The notes under the pieces were generated by a model that worked only from the letters and a program-made list of their open reading frames with translations, made no database searches and had not been told where the DNA came from. 64,000 nt of DNA, taken from positions 1,612,001 through 1,676,000 of the forward strand of contig NC_023036.2 in the NCBI RefSeq assembly GCF_000317305.3, written 5' to 3'. Source of the DNA: Mycolicibacterium neoaurum VKM Ac-1815D (GTDB taxonomy: Bacteria > Actinomycetota > Actinomycetes > Mycobacteriales > Mycobacteriaceae). Positions 56,372 through 64,000 of this stretch are shown here, piece after piece; position 1 is the first letter of the stretch, and each line of letters opens with the position of its first letter. A program made the translations under genes and the position numbers.

Positions 56372-57793
56372 ATGACCGTGCCTACCAGGATCGTGATCAT
56401 CGGCGGTGGACCGGCCGGCTACGAAGCTGCCCTGGTGGCGGCGGCGCGCGGCCCGGAGGCCGCCCAGGTCACCGTCGTCGACAGTGACGGCGTGGGCGGG
56501 GCGTGTGTGTTGTTCGACTGCGTGCCCTCCAAGACGTTCATCGCCTCGACGGGAGTGCGTACCGAGCTGCGGCGCGCCAACGGCCTCGGGTTCGACATCG
56601 CCATCGACGACGCCAAGATCTCGCTGGGTCAGATCCACAACCGGGTCAAGACTCTCGCCCGCTCGCAGTCGGCGGATATCGGTTCGCAGTTGCTCGGCAA
56701 TGGCGTCACCGTCGTCCAGGGTCGCGGCGAGCTGGTCGACGACGTGCCAGGGATGGCCCACCACCGGGTGAAGGTCACCACGCGCGACGGTAAGACCGGG
56801 GTGCTCAAGGCCGATGTGGTGCTGATCGCGACCGGTGCCACGCCGCGGGTGCTGCCCAATGCGCGCCCCGATGGCGAACGCATCCTGAACTGGCGCCAGC
56901 TCTACGATCTGACCGAGCTGCCCGAGCATCTGGTGATCGTCGGCTCCGGTGTCACCGGTGCCGAGTTCTGCAGCGCCTACACCGAGCTCGGCGTCAAGGT
57001 GACGGTGGTGGCCAGCCGGGACCAGATCCTGCCCCACGAGGACTCCGACGCGGCGGCGGTGCTCGAGGAGGCCTTCGCCGAACGCGGTGTCCAGCTGGTG
57101 AAGAACGCCCGCGCCGACTCGGTGACCCGCACCGACACCGGTATCAAGGTCTCGATGGCCGACGGGCGCACCGTCGAGGGCAGTCACGCGCTGATGACGG
57201 TCGGCTCGGTGCCCAACACCAGCGGCCTCGGTCTGGAGCGGGTCGGTATCGAGCTGGGCCCCGGCAACTACCTCAAGGTCGACCGGGTCTCGCGCACCAC
57301 CGCACCGGGCATCTACGCCGCCGGTGACTGCACGGGACTGCTGCCGCTGGCGTCGGTGGCCGCCATGCAGGGCCGCATCGCGATGTACCACGCACTCGGC
57401 GAGGGGGTGAACCCGATCCGGCTGCGCACCGTGGCGGCCGCGGTGTTCACCCGCCCGGAGATCGCGGCCGTCGGCGTCCCGCAGACCAAGATCGACAGCG
57501 GTGAGGTGCCCGCGCGCACGCTGATGCTGCCGCTGACCACCAATGCGCGGGCCAAGATGTCGCTGCTGCGCCGCGGCTTCGTCAAGATCTTCTGCAGGCC
57601 CGCGACCGGCGTGGTGATCGGCGGTGTGGTGGTCGCGCCGATCGCCTCCGAACTGATCCTGCCGATCGCGCTGGCGGTACAGAACAACCTCACCGTCACC
57701 GATCTGGCGCAAACCCTGTCGGTGTACCCGTCGCTGTCGGGCTCGATCGTCGAGGCGGCACGCCGGCTGATGGCCCACGACGATCTCGACTAA
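56372..57793 (+). CDS. lpdA: NAD(P)H quinone reductase LpdA (FAD-disulfide reductase family)
   Basis: Flavoprotein disulfide reductase-family enzyme of 473 residues; the Mtb homologue reduces quinones and supports antioxidant defence. FAD motif IVIIGGGPAGYEAA, then GGACVLFDCVPSKTF with Cys45 and Cys50 in a CX4C pair; NAD motif IVGSGVTGAEFCSAY; FAD-binding AAGDCTGLLPLASVAAMQGR. As I recall, Mtb LpdA has Ala in place of the first Cys, so this copy may keep disulfide chemistry. The C-terminal His-Glu pair of true lipoamide dehydrogenases is missing. Ends at HDDLD, about 20 residues shorter than Mtb. Confidence 0.9.
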   Translation: MTVPTRIVIIGGGPAGYEAALVAAARGPEAAQVTVVDSDGVGGACVLFDCVPSKTFIASTGVRTELRRANGLGFDIAIDDAKISLGQIHNRVKTLARSQSADIGSQLLGNGVTVVQGRGELVDDVPGMAHHRVKVTTRDGKTGVLKADVVLIATGATPRVLPNARPDGERILNWRQLYDLTELPEHLVIVGSGVTGAEFCSAYTELGVKVTVVASRDQILPHEDSDAAAVLEEAFAERGVQLVKNARADSVTRTDTGIKVSMADGRTVEGSHALMTVGSVPNTSGLGLERVGIELGPGNYLKVDRVSRTTAPGIYAAGDCTGLLPLASVAAMQGRIAMYHALGEGVNPIRLRTVAAAVFTRPEIAAVGVPQTKIDSGEVPARTLMLPLTTNARAKMSLLRRGFVKIFCRPATGVVIGGVVVAPIASELILPIALAVQNNLTVTDLAQTLSVYPSLSGSIVEAARRLMAHDDLD

Positions 57794-57853
57794 AGGTCAG
57801 TTCCTCGTCTCGACGGCCCACACCGGCCCGCCACGCAACGTAGGCTCGAGAGC

Positions 57854-59593
57854 GTGACTGACCCGATTTCTGGCAATGGTCAAGCTCAACTCGGTCCGGC
57901 CCAGCGCGCGACGGCCTGGGAACGACTCGGCAGCGAACAGTTCGACGTCGTCGTCATCGGCGGTGGCGTCGTCGGTGCCGGTGCCGCCCTGGACGCTGCG
58001 ACCCGTGGGTTGAGGGTGGCGCTGGTCGAGGCGCGTGATTACGCCTCGGGCACGTCGAGCCGCAGCTCCAAGATGTTCCACGGTGGCCTGCGCTACCTGG
58101 AGCAACTGGAGTTCGGCCTGGTACGCGAGGCGCTGCACGAGCGTGAGCTCTCGCTGACGACCCTGGCCCCGCATCTGGTGAAACCGTTGCCATTCCTGTT
58201 CCCCCTCACCAAACGGGTCTGGGAGAGGCCCTACATCGCGGCGGGCATCTTTCTCTACGATCAGCTCGGTGGCGCGAAATCCGTTCCGGCGCAAAAACAT
58301 CTGCTCAAGGCCGGAGCGTTGCGGCTGGCCCCTGGCCTCAAGCGCAGCTCGCTGATCGGCGGCATCCGATACTTCGACACCGTCGTCGACGACGCCCGCC
58401 ACACCATGATGGTGGCCCGCACCGCGGCGCACTACGGCGCTGTGGTGCGCACCTCGACCCAGGTCGTGGCGCTGCTGCGGGAGGGCGACCGGGTGACCGG
58501 TGTGCGGGTTCGCGACACGGAGAATGGCGCGGTCACCGAGGTGCACGGGCATGTCGTGGTGAACGCGACCGGGGTGTGGACCGACGAGATCCAGGCGTTG
58601 AGCAAGGAGCGCGGACGGTTCCGGGTGCGGGCCTCCAAGGGCGTGCACATCGTGGTCCCGCGTGATCGCATCGTCAGCGAGGTGGCGATCATCCTGCGCA
58701 CCGAGAAGTCGGTGTTGTTCGTGATCCCGTGGGGCACACACTGGATCATCGGGACCACCGATACCGACTGGAATCTCGACCTGGCCCACCCGGCGGCCAC
58801 GAAGGCCGATATCGACTACATCCTCGGTCACGTCAACTCGGTGCTCGCCACTCCACTGACCCATGACGATATCGACGGCGTCTATGCCGGTCTGCGTCCG
58901 CTGCTGGCCGGTGAGAGCGAGTCCACCTCAAAACTGTCCCGCGAACACGCAGTGGCGGTGCCCTCGCCGGGGCTGGTGGCCATTGCGGGCGGCAAGTACA
59001 CCACCTACCGGGTGATGGGTGCCGACGCCATCGACGCCGCAGCCGAATTCGTGCCGACCCGGGTGGCGCCGTCGATCACCGAGAAGGTGCCGCTGGTCGG
59101 CGCCGACGGCTATTTCGCGTTGGTGAACCAGACCGAACACGTGGGTGCCCATTATGATCTGCACCCCTACCGGGTGCGGCATCTGCTGGACCGGTACGGC
59201 TCGCTGATCAGTGAGGTTTTGACGATGGCGGACGGGAAACCCGAACTGCTGGAACCGATCACGGCTGCACCGGTGTACCTGAAGGTGGAGGCGGTCTACG
59301 CCGCCGCCGCCGAAGGCGCGCTGCATCTGGAGGACATCCTGGCCCGTCGGATGCGGATCTCGATCGAGTATCCGCACCGGGGTGTGGACTGTGCCCGCGA
59401 AGTCGCCGAAACCGTTGCGCCCGTTCTCGGTTGGAGCGAGGCGGATATCGACCGCGAGGTGGCGACCTATCTGGCGCGGGTGGAGGCCGAGGTGCGCTCG
59501 CAGACCCAACCGGACGACGAGTCCGCCGATGCCCTACGGGCGGCAGCCCCGGAGGCGCGCGCGGAGATCCTGGAACCGGTGCCGCTCACTTGA
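57854..59593 (+). CDS. glpD: Glycerol-3-phosphate dehydrogenase (FAD, aerobic)
   Basis: Membrane-associated flavoprotein oxidising sn-glycerol-3-phosphate to DHAP and feeding electrons to quinones; 579 residues. FAD motif VVVIGGGVVGAGAALDAATRG; SGTSSRSSKMFHGGLRYLEQ active-site block; later GTTDTDW, TYRVMG and GGKYTTYRV signatures; C-terminal DAO_C domain (VYAAAAEGALHLEDILARRMRISIE). GTG 57854 begins the long hydrophilic leader. It corresponds to Mtb glpD2 (Rv3302c); phoY1, next in Mtb, is absent here. Confidence 0.94.
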   Translation: MTDPISGNGQAQLGPAQRATAWERLGSEQFDVVVIGGGVVGAGAALDAATRGLRVALVEARDYASGTSSRSSKMFHGGLRYLEQLEFGLVREALHERELSLTTLAPHLVKPLPFLFPLTKRVWERPYIAAGIFLYDQLGGAKSVPAQKHLLKAGALRLAPGLKRSSLIGGIRYFDTVVDDARHTMMVARTAAHYGAVVRTSTQVVALLREGDRVTGVRVRDTENGAVTEVHGHVVVNATGVWTDEIQALSKERGRFRVRASKGVHIVVPRDRIVSEVAIILRTEKSVLFVIPWGTHWIIGTTDTDWNLDLAHPAATKADIDYILGHVNSVLATPLTHDDIDGVYAGLRPLLAGESESTSKLSREHAVAVPSPGLVAIAGGKYTTYRVMGADAIDAAAEFVPTRVAPSITEKVPLVGADGYFALVNQTEHVGAHYDLHPYRVRHLLDRYGSLISEVLTMADGKPELLEPITAAPVYLKVEAVYAAAAEGALHLEDILARRMRISIEYPHRGVDCAREVAETVAPVLGWSEADIDREVATYLARVEAEVRSQTQPDDESADALRAAAPEARAEILEPVPLT

Positions 59594-60441
59594 GCGCATC
59601 CGACCGGTACGCCGGGATCGGCCCGGCACGGGTGCGCCTGCACGGCGGCCGACTGGTCGACGAGTTCGAACGGCGCTGGGGCGCGGGCGCCAAAGTAGTT
59701 GCCGGGGAGGTGTTCTCGTCCGACGGGATCCCTTACGACGAGTACTCGGTGCTTGCGGCGGGTGCGCACGTCTACCTCTACCGCGATCTGCCCGACGAGG
59801 TGACGGTGCCGTTCGACATGCCGATCGTGCACCACGACGACGATATCGTCGTCGTCGACAAACCCCACTTCCTGGCGACCATGCCCCGCGGTGGGCATGT
59901 GGTGCAGACCGCGCTGGTGCGGTTGCGCCGTGAGCTCGGCCTCGCCGAACTGAGCCCGGCGCATCGGCTCGACAGGCTGACCGCCGGCGTGCTGCTGTTC
60001 ACGGTGCGCCGCGAGGTGCGGGGTGCCTATCAGACGATGTTCGCCGACGGCCGCGTGCGCAAGACCTATCTGGCGCGGGCCGCCGGAACCCCGACCGTCG
60101 CGCTTCCCGCGGTGCTGCGCAGCAGGATCACCAAGGTGCGTGGTCGCCTGCAGGCGTTCGAGGAGCCCGGCGAGCCGAACGCCGAGACCTATGCCGAGAG
60201 GCTGGGCGCCGGGCTGTACAAGCTGAGCCCACGCACCGGGCGGACCCATCAGTTGCGGGTGCAGATGAACTCGATGGGCGTGCCGATCGACAACGACCCG
60301 CTCTATCCGCGCCTCGTCGAGGTGGCGGCAGGTGATTTCTCGCGGCCGCTGCAGTTGCTGGCCCAATGCCTGGAGTTCGACGATCCGCTCGGCGGTGCAT
60401 CCCGCCGGTTCGTCAGCCGGCGGGAGTTGTCAGTTCGCTAG
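59590..60441 (+). CDS. RluA-family pseudouridine synthase
   Basis: Converts specific uridines in rRNA or tRNA to pseudouridine, 283 residues. The catalytic Asp is in AHRLDRLTAGVLLFTVRR (HRLDxxTSG-type motif I); KTYLARA and GLYKLSPRTGRTHQLRVQM are motifs II and III. The TTG start at 59590 overlaps the glpD stop (TTGA), so it is translationally coupled; a canonical RluA S4 domain is absent, and the N-terminus is short. Counterpart of Mtb Rv3300c. Target position unknown. Confidence 0.87.
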   Translation: MSASDRYAGIGPARVRLHGGRLVDEFERRWGAGAKVVAGEVFSSDGIPYDEYSVLAAGAHVYLYRDLPDEVTVPFDMPIVHHDDDIVVVDKPHFLATMPRGGHVVQTALVRLRRELGLAELSPAHRLDRLTAGVLLFTVRREVRGAYQTMFADGRVRKTYLARAAGTPTVALPAVLRSRITKVRGRLQAFEEPGEPNAETYAERLGAGLYKLSPRTGRTHQLRVQMNSMGVPIDNDPLYPRLVEVAAGDFSRPLQLLAQCLEFDDPLGGASRRFVSRRELSVR

Positions 60442-61197
60442 GCGCGTGAACTGGGCGATACCGCCGTAGTGCTCCAGCGAGTGGGTCTGCGCCAGCGGGT
60501 TCTCGTCGAAAAGGTACTCGACGTAGAGCTTCTTGATCTTCTCCGCGACATCGACCGGGATGTTGTCGATGACGGCCGCTTCCAGGCCTTCGATATCGAT
60601 CTTCAGGATGTCGATCTGCCCGTGCTTGTCGATGACATCGCGAAGCACCTGTTGTGACTCCACGCAGGTCACGGTCAGCGAGTTGCCGAAGTGGGCGTTG
60701 ACGCCGCCGTAGCGCCCGGTCTCCTCGAACCCGAACTCGACCTCGCCGGCGCTGGCTCCGACCGCGACCTGCTGCAGGGTGTAACGATCCTCGAAGGGGC
60801 GCAGGTTCTCCTGCAGGCGCGTGACGTTACGCGGCAGCGGCTCGAACAGGTAGGTGTAGGCATCCTTGCTGCGGGACAGGAAATACGCCGCCGAGATGCC
60901 GATATTGGAGCCGTAGTCGACGATGACACGATCGTCGGCATCGGCGTGGTAGTCCGACCGGCAGAAGATCTCGTTGACGGTGAGCAGGTCGTGCGACGAG
61001 TAGAGGCGTAGCTCGATCCAGCCCATCGGGCTGCGCAAGCGCATCGTGGTGGGGTAGCTCCCGCCGCCGGTCAGATACTGCTTGAAGACCGCGATCGGAT
61101 GCTCGTAGACGCGGAACATGTTCCGGGCTGCGATGTAGTTCCGGCGATGCAGCACTGAACTGGCAATCTTGCCGGCCCCGCGTCCAGCGATCTGCAT
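60430..61197 (-). CDS. FkbM-family SAM methyltransferase
   Basis: Methyltransferase of 255 residues of the FkbM family, which O-methylates sugars and other small molecules in surface glycans. Class I SAM motif VIVDYGSNIGISAAYFL (about residues 92-108), YLFEPLPRNVTRL (motif II) and the diagnostic ILKIDIEGLEAAVIDNI (K-x-D-x-E-G-x-E). The N-terminus (about 80 residues) is specific. It overlaps the convergent pseudouridine synthase by 12 bases. A role in mycobacterial glycolipid or polysaccharide methylation is possible but unproven. Confidence 0.86.
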   Translation of the reverse strand: MQIAGRGAGKIASSVLHRRNYIAARNMFRVYEHPIAVFKQYLTGGGSYPTTMRLRSPMGWIELRLYSSHDLLTVNEIFCRSDYHADADDRVIVDYGSNIGISAAYFLSRSKDAYTYLFEPLPRNVTRLQENLRPFEDRYTLQQVAVGASAGEVEFGFEETGRYGGVNAHFGNSLTVTCVESQQVLRDVIDKHGQIDILKIDIEGLEAAVIDNIPVDVAEKIKKLYVEYLFDENPLAQTHSLEHYGGIAQFTRLAN

Positions 61198-61401
61198 TAC
61201 ACCTCCAGGTTCGCGGGCCCGCCCGATCGGCGCGGCACCCGGTTCGGATCGAGATTAGCTGCCGAACCAGATGTTCACAGCTTAGGTGTGCCCCTCGAAG
61301 GGGTCCGCGTCGAGCGTAGGCGACCGGTCAGCGCGGCGCGCGGTCGGTTGCTGGGGTCCAGTTTCCCGCACGTCAGCGGGGCGATCTGGTCTACTACTGG
61401 C

Positions 61402-62172
61402 GTGGATCGCGCAGCCTTTGACCGATTGTTCGACATGACTGATCGCACCGTGATTGTGACCGGGGGCACCCGCGGAATCGGTCTTGCGCTGGCCGAAGGC
61501 TTCGTGCTGGCCGGTGCCAGGGTGGTCGTCGCCAGCCGTAAACCGGACGCCTGCGCCGCCGCTGCGGAGCATCTGCGCGGACTCGGTGGGCAGGCCATCG
61601 GGGTACCGACGCACATGGGTGACGTGGACGATCTGGGCGCCCTGGTGGAGGCGACGGTTGCCGAGTTCGGCGGCATCGATGTGGTGGTCAACAATGCCGC
61701 CAACGCGCTGGCCCAGCCGATCGGCCAGATGACGCCGGAGGCGTGGCAGAAGTCGTATGCGGTCAATCTGCAGGGACCGGTGTTCCTGGTGCAGCACGCA
61801 CTGCCGCATCTGCAGCGCAGCGCGGCCGCGGCCGTCCTGAACATGGTCTCGGTCGGCGCCTTCATGTTCGCGCCGGCGCTGTCCATCTACGCATCGGGTA
61901 AGGCCGCGCTGATGTCGATGACCCGATCGATGGCCGCCGAGCTGGTGTCGGCCGGTATCCGGGTCAATGCCATCGCGCCCGGACCCGTGGACACCGACAT
62001 GATGCGCAACAACCCGCAGGAGGCCATCGATGCGATGACCAACGGCACCTTGTTGGGCAGGCTGGCATCCCCGGACGAGATGGTGGGGGCCGCGCTGCTG
62101 TTGTGCTCGGCGGCCGGTAGTTACATCACCGGGCAGGTCGTGATCGTCGACGGCGGCGGGACGCCCCGCTAA
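61402..62172 (+). CDS. Short-chain dehydrogenase/reductase
   Basis: NAD(P)-dependent classical SDR of 256 residues. Cofactor motif VTGGTRGIGLALAEGF, structural NNAAN, catalytic Ser in VSVGAF, Tyr-Lys in YASGKAAL, and PGPVDTDMM after the active site. Ends with the C-terminal VIVDGGGTPR of FabG-like enzymes. GTG 61402 gives a conserved leader (VDRAAFDRLFDM); ATG 61435 is an alternative. The 204 bases upstream, between it and the FkbM gene, hold a CCCC-TCGA-GGGG hairpin and the promoter. Substrate unknown, plausibly a hydroxyacyl-CoA given the next gene. Confidence 0.88.
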   Translation: MDRAAFDRLFDMTDRTVIVTGGTRGIGLALAEGFVLAGARVVVASRKPDACAAAAEHLRGLGGQAIGVPTHMGDVDDLGALVEATVAEFGGIDVVVNNAANALAQPIGQMTPEAWQKSYAVNLQGPVFLVQHALPHLQRSAAAAVLNMVSVGAFMFAPALSIYASGKAALMSMTRSMAAELVSAGIRVNAIAPGPVDTDMMRNNPQEAIDAMTNGTLLGRLASPDEMVGAALLLCSAAGSYITGQVVIVDGGGTPR

Positions 62173-62951
62173 TCCTTCTTGCGCGCGGCGAAGGCATCGG
62201 TGAAGGCTTGCATCGCACCGCTGCCCGCGGCGAGGATCTGGCTGCGATTCTCCACCTGCAGTGCGGTCTCCAGGCATCCCGCGTCGAGGTTGGCCCACAG
62301 CACCTGTTTGGTGGATTCCAGCCCGAATGTGCCGAATCCGCACATGGTTTCGGCGATGTCGAGTGCTTCGGCGAGCGGGTCCGTCGCGATCCGGGACACC
62401 ATGCCCAAGCGCAGCGCCTCGGCGGCATCGACGGTGCGCGCGGTCAGGATCAGGTCGAAGGCGGGGCCCGCGCCGATGATGCGCGGCAACGTGTAACTGA
62501 CTCCGATATCGCAGCCGCCGAGGCCGAGCTTGATGAATTGGGTGCAAAAGCGCGCGGCCTCCGAGGCGACGCGGATGTCACTGGCCATGGCGAGGGCAAA
62601 CCCGCCGCCGTAGGCCGCGCCGTTGACCGCAGCGATCACCGGCTGGCGGAGTCGGTGCAGTTTGACCGTCAACGCGGCGATACGTTCCTGCCAGCGCATC
62701 CCGGCCCGCGGCTTTTCCAGCCCGTCCGAGACCGGCGGCGTGCTGCTGTCGGTGAGGTCCAGCCCCGAGCAGAATCCGCGACCGGCGCCGGTGAGCACCA
62801 CCACCCGGCAGTCGTTGTCCGCTGCGATCGCGTCCAGGGTGGCGTGGAGATCCTCGACAAGCTCGGGGGACAGCGCGTTGAGTTTCGCCGGCCTGTTCAG
62901 GGTGATGACGGCGATCTCGGGGCGTGGGCGGGAGAGCTCGAGGGTCGGCAT
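62169..62951 (-). CDS. Enoyl-CoA hydratase/isomerase family protein
   Basis: Crotonase-fold enzyme of 260 residues adding water across a trans-2-enoyl-CoA. Oxyanion motifs: VVLTGAGRGFCSGLDLTD and VIAAVNGAAYGGGFALAMASDIRVAS; the second catalytic Glu of typical hydratases is replaced (GLGGCDIGVSYTLPRIIGAG), so isomerase or other crotonase activity is possible. Convergent overlap with the SDR (4 bases). Downstream of the TetR-type regulator gene, 9 bases apart, so they may form one operon. Confidence 0.88.
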   Translation of the reverse strand: MPTLELSRPRPEIAVITLNRPAKLNALSPELVEDLHATLDAIAADNDCRVVVLTGAGRGFCSGLDLTDSSTPPVSDGLEKPRAGMRWQERIAALTVKLHRLRQPVIAAVNGAAYGGGFALAMASDIRVASEAARFCTQFIKLGLGGCDIGVSYTLPRIIGAGPAFDLILTARTVDAAEALRLGMVSRIATDPLAEALDIAETMCGFGTFGLESTKQVLWANLDAGCLETALQVENRSQILAAGSGAMQAFTDAFAARKKD

Positions 62952-62960
62952 GAGCCGACT

Positions 62961-63677
62961 CTAGGTGGTCGCGCTGCTCCAGCCCCGGACCCCGATGGTG
63001 ATCATCGACATCTGTTTGATGGCGGTTCTTTTGATCTCGTCGAGCGCGGTCTGGTCGGCGGCGTCCTCGGCCAGTTCGGCGACCGAGATCATGGCGTTGA
63101 CGAACAGGCTGGCCAGAATGTTGAGATCCTCGCTGCTCCACCCCTTGAGGCCGGGGAACCGGGCCAGGTCGATGGCGAGCTCGGAGGTGAGTAGTCGGAG
63201 CTCGGTACGGATGGCGTACCGCAGCACCGAGACTCCGCTCGAGCGTTCGCGGGTGATGAACCGCCAGTGCTCACGGCGTTCGCTGATGCTCGCGATCAGG
63301 ATCTCGGCCGAGGAGTCGATGACGTGGTTGGGGTCGAGCTTGCCTGCACGTGCGCCGCGCAGCATGTCGCGCAGCGAGCGGAAGGACTCGTCGATGAGGA
63401 CCAGCCCGAGCGCTTCCATGGATTCGAAATGTCGGTAGAAGGCCGCGGGCACGATCCCCGCTTCGCGGGTCACCTCGCGCAGGCTCAGCGCGGTGAAGCT
63501 GTCCTGCTCCAGCAGGTGCAGGGCGGCGGCGACGATGGCCCGGCGGGTGACCTCCTTGCGCTCCTCGCGCGACAGCGTGTCCTTGGCCGGACGGCTGGAC
63601 CGGCTTCGGCCGGAGCGCCCTGACCGGGACCTGGATGCGTCGCTTTCCACAACCATCGAGCCTACAACTGTGCTCAT
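62961..63677 (-). CDS. TetR-family regulator, FabR/DesT-like
   Basis: Transcriptional repressor of 238 residues. The HTH is RRAIVAAALHLLEQDSFTALSLREVTREAGIVPAAFYRHFESMEALGLVLIDESF (about residues 46-98), followed by a C-terminal RFITRERSSGVSVLRYAIRTEL segment typical of FabR/DesT acyl-CoA sensors. The N-terminus is Arg/Ser-rich and low in complexity (start at 63677 or 63656). Divergent from a ferredoxin-reductase-like gene; two matching sites lie between them. By analogy with Pseudomonas DesT it may control unsaturated fatty acid synthesis. Confidence 0.88.
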   Translation of the reverse strand: MSTVVGSMVVESDASRSRSGRSGRSRSSRPAKDTLSREERKEVTRRAIVAAALHLLEQDSFTALSLREVTREAGIVPAAFYRHFESMEALGLVLIDESFRSLRDMLRGARAGKLDPNHVIDSSAEILIASISERREHWRFITRERSSGVSVLRYAIRTELRLLTSELAIDLARFPGLKGWSSEDLNILASLFVNAMISVAELAEDAADQTALDEIKRTAIKQMSMITIGVRGWSSATT

Positions 63678-63722
63678 CGGGTCGTACCCGTCATTGCGTC
63701 TCCACTTGTTAGTGATTTGGGA

Positions 63723-63738
63723 GTACAGGTGTTCACCG
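63723..63738. promoter_or_regulatory. Candidate TetR (DesT-like) operator 1
   Basis: GTACAGGTGTTCACCG, 14 of 16 bases identical to the site at 63800-63815. Located midway between the TetR start and the ferredoxin-reductase-like gene. Predicted repressor target; unproven. Confidence 0.6.
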
Positions 63739-63799
63739 TGTTATGGCCATCACAACCTGGTGATATTGGTTGACGAGACCGGCGGTACTGTTTCAGAGT

Positions 63800-63815
63800 G
63801 TACATATGTTCACCG
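63800..63815. promoter_or_regulatory. Candidate TetR (DesT-like) operator 2 over a start codon
   Basis: GTACATATGTTCACCG overlaps the ATG (63806-63808) of the next gene and sits in an imperfect palindrome (GTGTACAT/ATGTTCAC). Its repeat at 63723-63738 is in the same orientation. Binding by the adjacent TetR would repress the reductase. Confidence 0.65.
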
Positions 63816-64000
63816 AAACGTTGACGCACCGGCTGCGGGATCGAGTGCTCCGCTCTCCGCTGCTGGATCTGTTGACCGGACCGCATGGTGTGGACCGGTA
63901 CACCGAGATCGTCGATCCGGTGTGGATCAAGGGCAATGCCCGCGCCAAGGTGGTGGCGGTACGCCGCCAGACGACCCGCAGCGTCACGTTGACGCTGGAA
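63806..64000 (+). CDS. Ferredoxin/flavodoxin reductase-like protein (3' truncated by window edge)
   Basis: First 65 codons of an open frame running off the window: MFTETLTHRLRDRVL, then SPLLDLLTGPHGVDRYTEIV and DPVWIKGNARAKVVAVRRQT, ending in the first beta-strand of an FAD-binding FR-type domain (SVTLTLE). The start resembles Mtb Rv3230c, the reductase partner of the stearoyl-CoA desaturase DesA3, as I recall. ATG 63806 lies within a putative TetR operator, and the divergent DesT-like repressor fits a desaturation function. The rest, including any desaturase gene, is outside the window. Confidence 0.75.
   Translation, partial: MFTETLTHRLRDRVLRSPLLDLLTGPHGVDRYTEIVDPVWIKGNARAKVVAVRRQTTRSVTLTLE

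Noticed and set aside
57797..58864. Antisense frame inside glpD
   Set aside because: No start signal or motif; glpD coding is certain.

Overview
This is a high-GC actinobacterial chromosome segment, almost certainly from a Mycobacterium/Mycolicibacterium species. Many genes are close to Mycobacterium tuberculosis (Mtb) genes I recognise by sequence, and their order largely follows the Mtb Rv3300c-Rv3370c interval, with insertions, losses and replacements. Comparisons with Mtb here are from memory, not from a search. There are no rRNA or tRNA genes, insertion sequences, prophage genes or CRISPR arrays. Coding density is very high: many neighbours overlap by 1-8 bases (ATGA/GTGA junctions), and the only gap above 300 bases (17474-17908) is mostly riboswitch.

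Layout. 2-5350: 3'-complete dnaE2 (5' end outside the window), a PPOX-fold F420 enzyme, a nitroreductase, the tRNA methyltransferase trmL and a methyltransferase. 5502-9038: the mfp conservon operon (receptor kinase-like mfpE, roadblock mfpD, DUF742 mfpC, Ras-like GTPase mfpB, pentapeptide gyrase-protection protein mfpA). 9102-13083: an FHA-ABC transporter and an old-yellow-enzyme. 13113-17653: folD, a DUF3017 gene, a methyltransferase, and the metY-metX operon under a SAM-IV riboswitch. 17909-25246: monomeric isocitrate dehydrogenase, a hydrolase, exonuclease III, a secreted lipase, trpS and a YihY-family membrane protein. 25233-27714: an SMR exporter under a guanidine-III riboswitch, a nitronate monooxygenase and dacB1. 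27870-33810: a putative amine catabolism locus (Lrp regulator, aminotransferase, aldehyde dehydrogenase, APC permease, universal stress protein). 33926-37607: sigJ with a convergent AhpD-like gene, an AI-2E family exporter, and an AbiEi/DUF559-like gene bounded by two related stem-loops.

37619-44092: sdhCDAB, then the pyrimidine/purine salvage operon cdd-deoA-add. 44141-46767: a duplicated-domain protein and a probable type VII-secreted NlpC/P60 hydrolase pair. 46854-53270: upp, pmmB with a MarR regulator, an AbrB-family transporter, a TetR/flavin monooxygenase pair with two long operators, and the purine nucleoside phosphorylase gene deoD. 53289-60441: the M20 amidohydrolases amiB1 and amiA1, a GGCT-fold protein, lpdA, glpD and an RluA-type pseudouridine synthase. 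60430-64000: an FkbM methyltransferase, an SDR, an enoyl-CoA hydratase, a FabR/DesT-like TetR repressor and the start of a ferredoxin-reductase-like gene.

The most noteworthy elements are the stem-loop-bounded AbiEi/DUF559 cassette, a three-copy dispersed palindrome at convergent gene ends, the two riboswitches, an mfpE that lacks its usual sensor ectodomain, and several paired operator sequences between divergent regulator/target genes.
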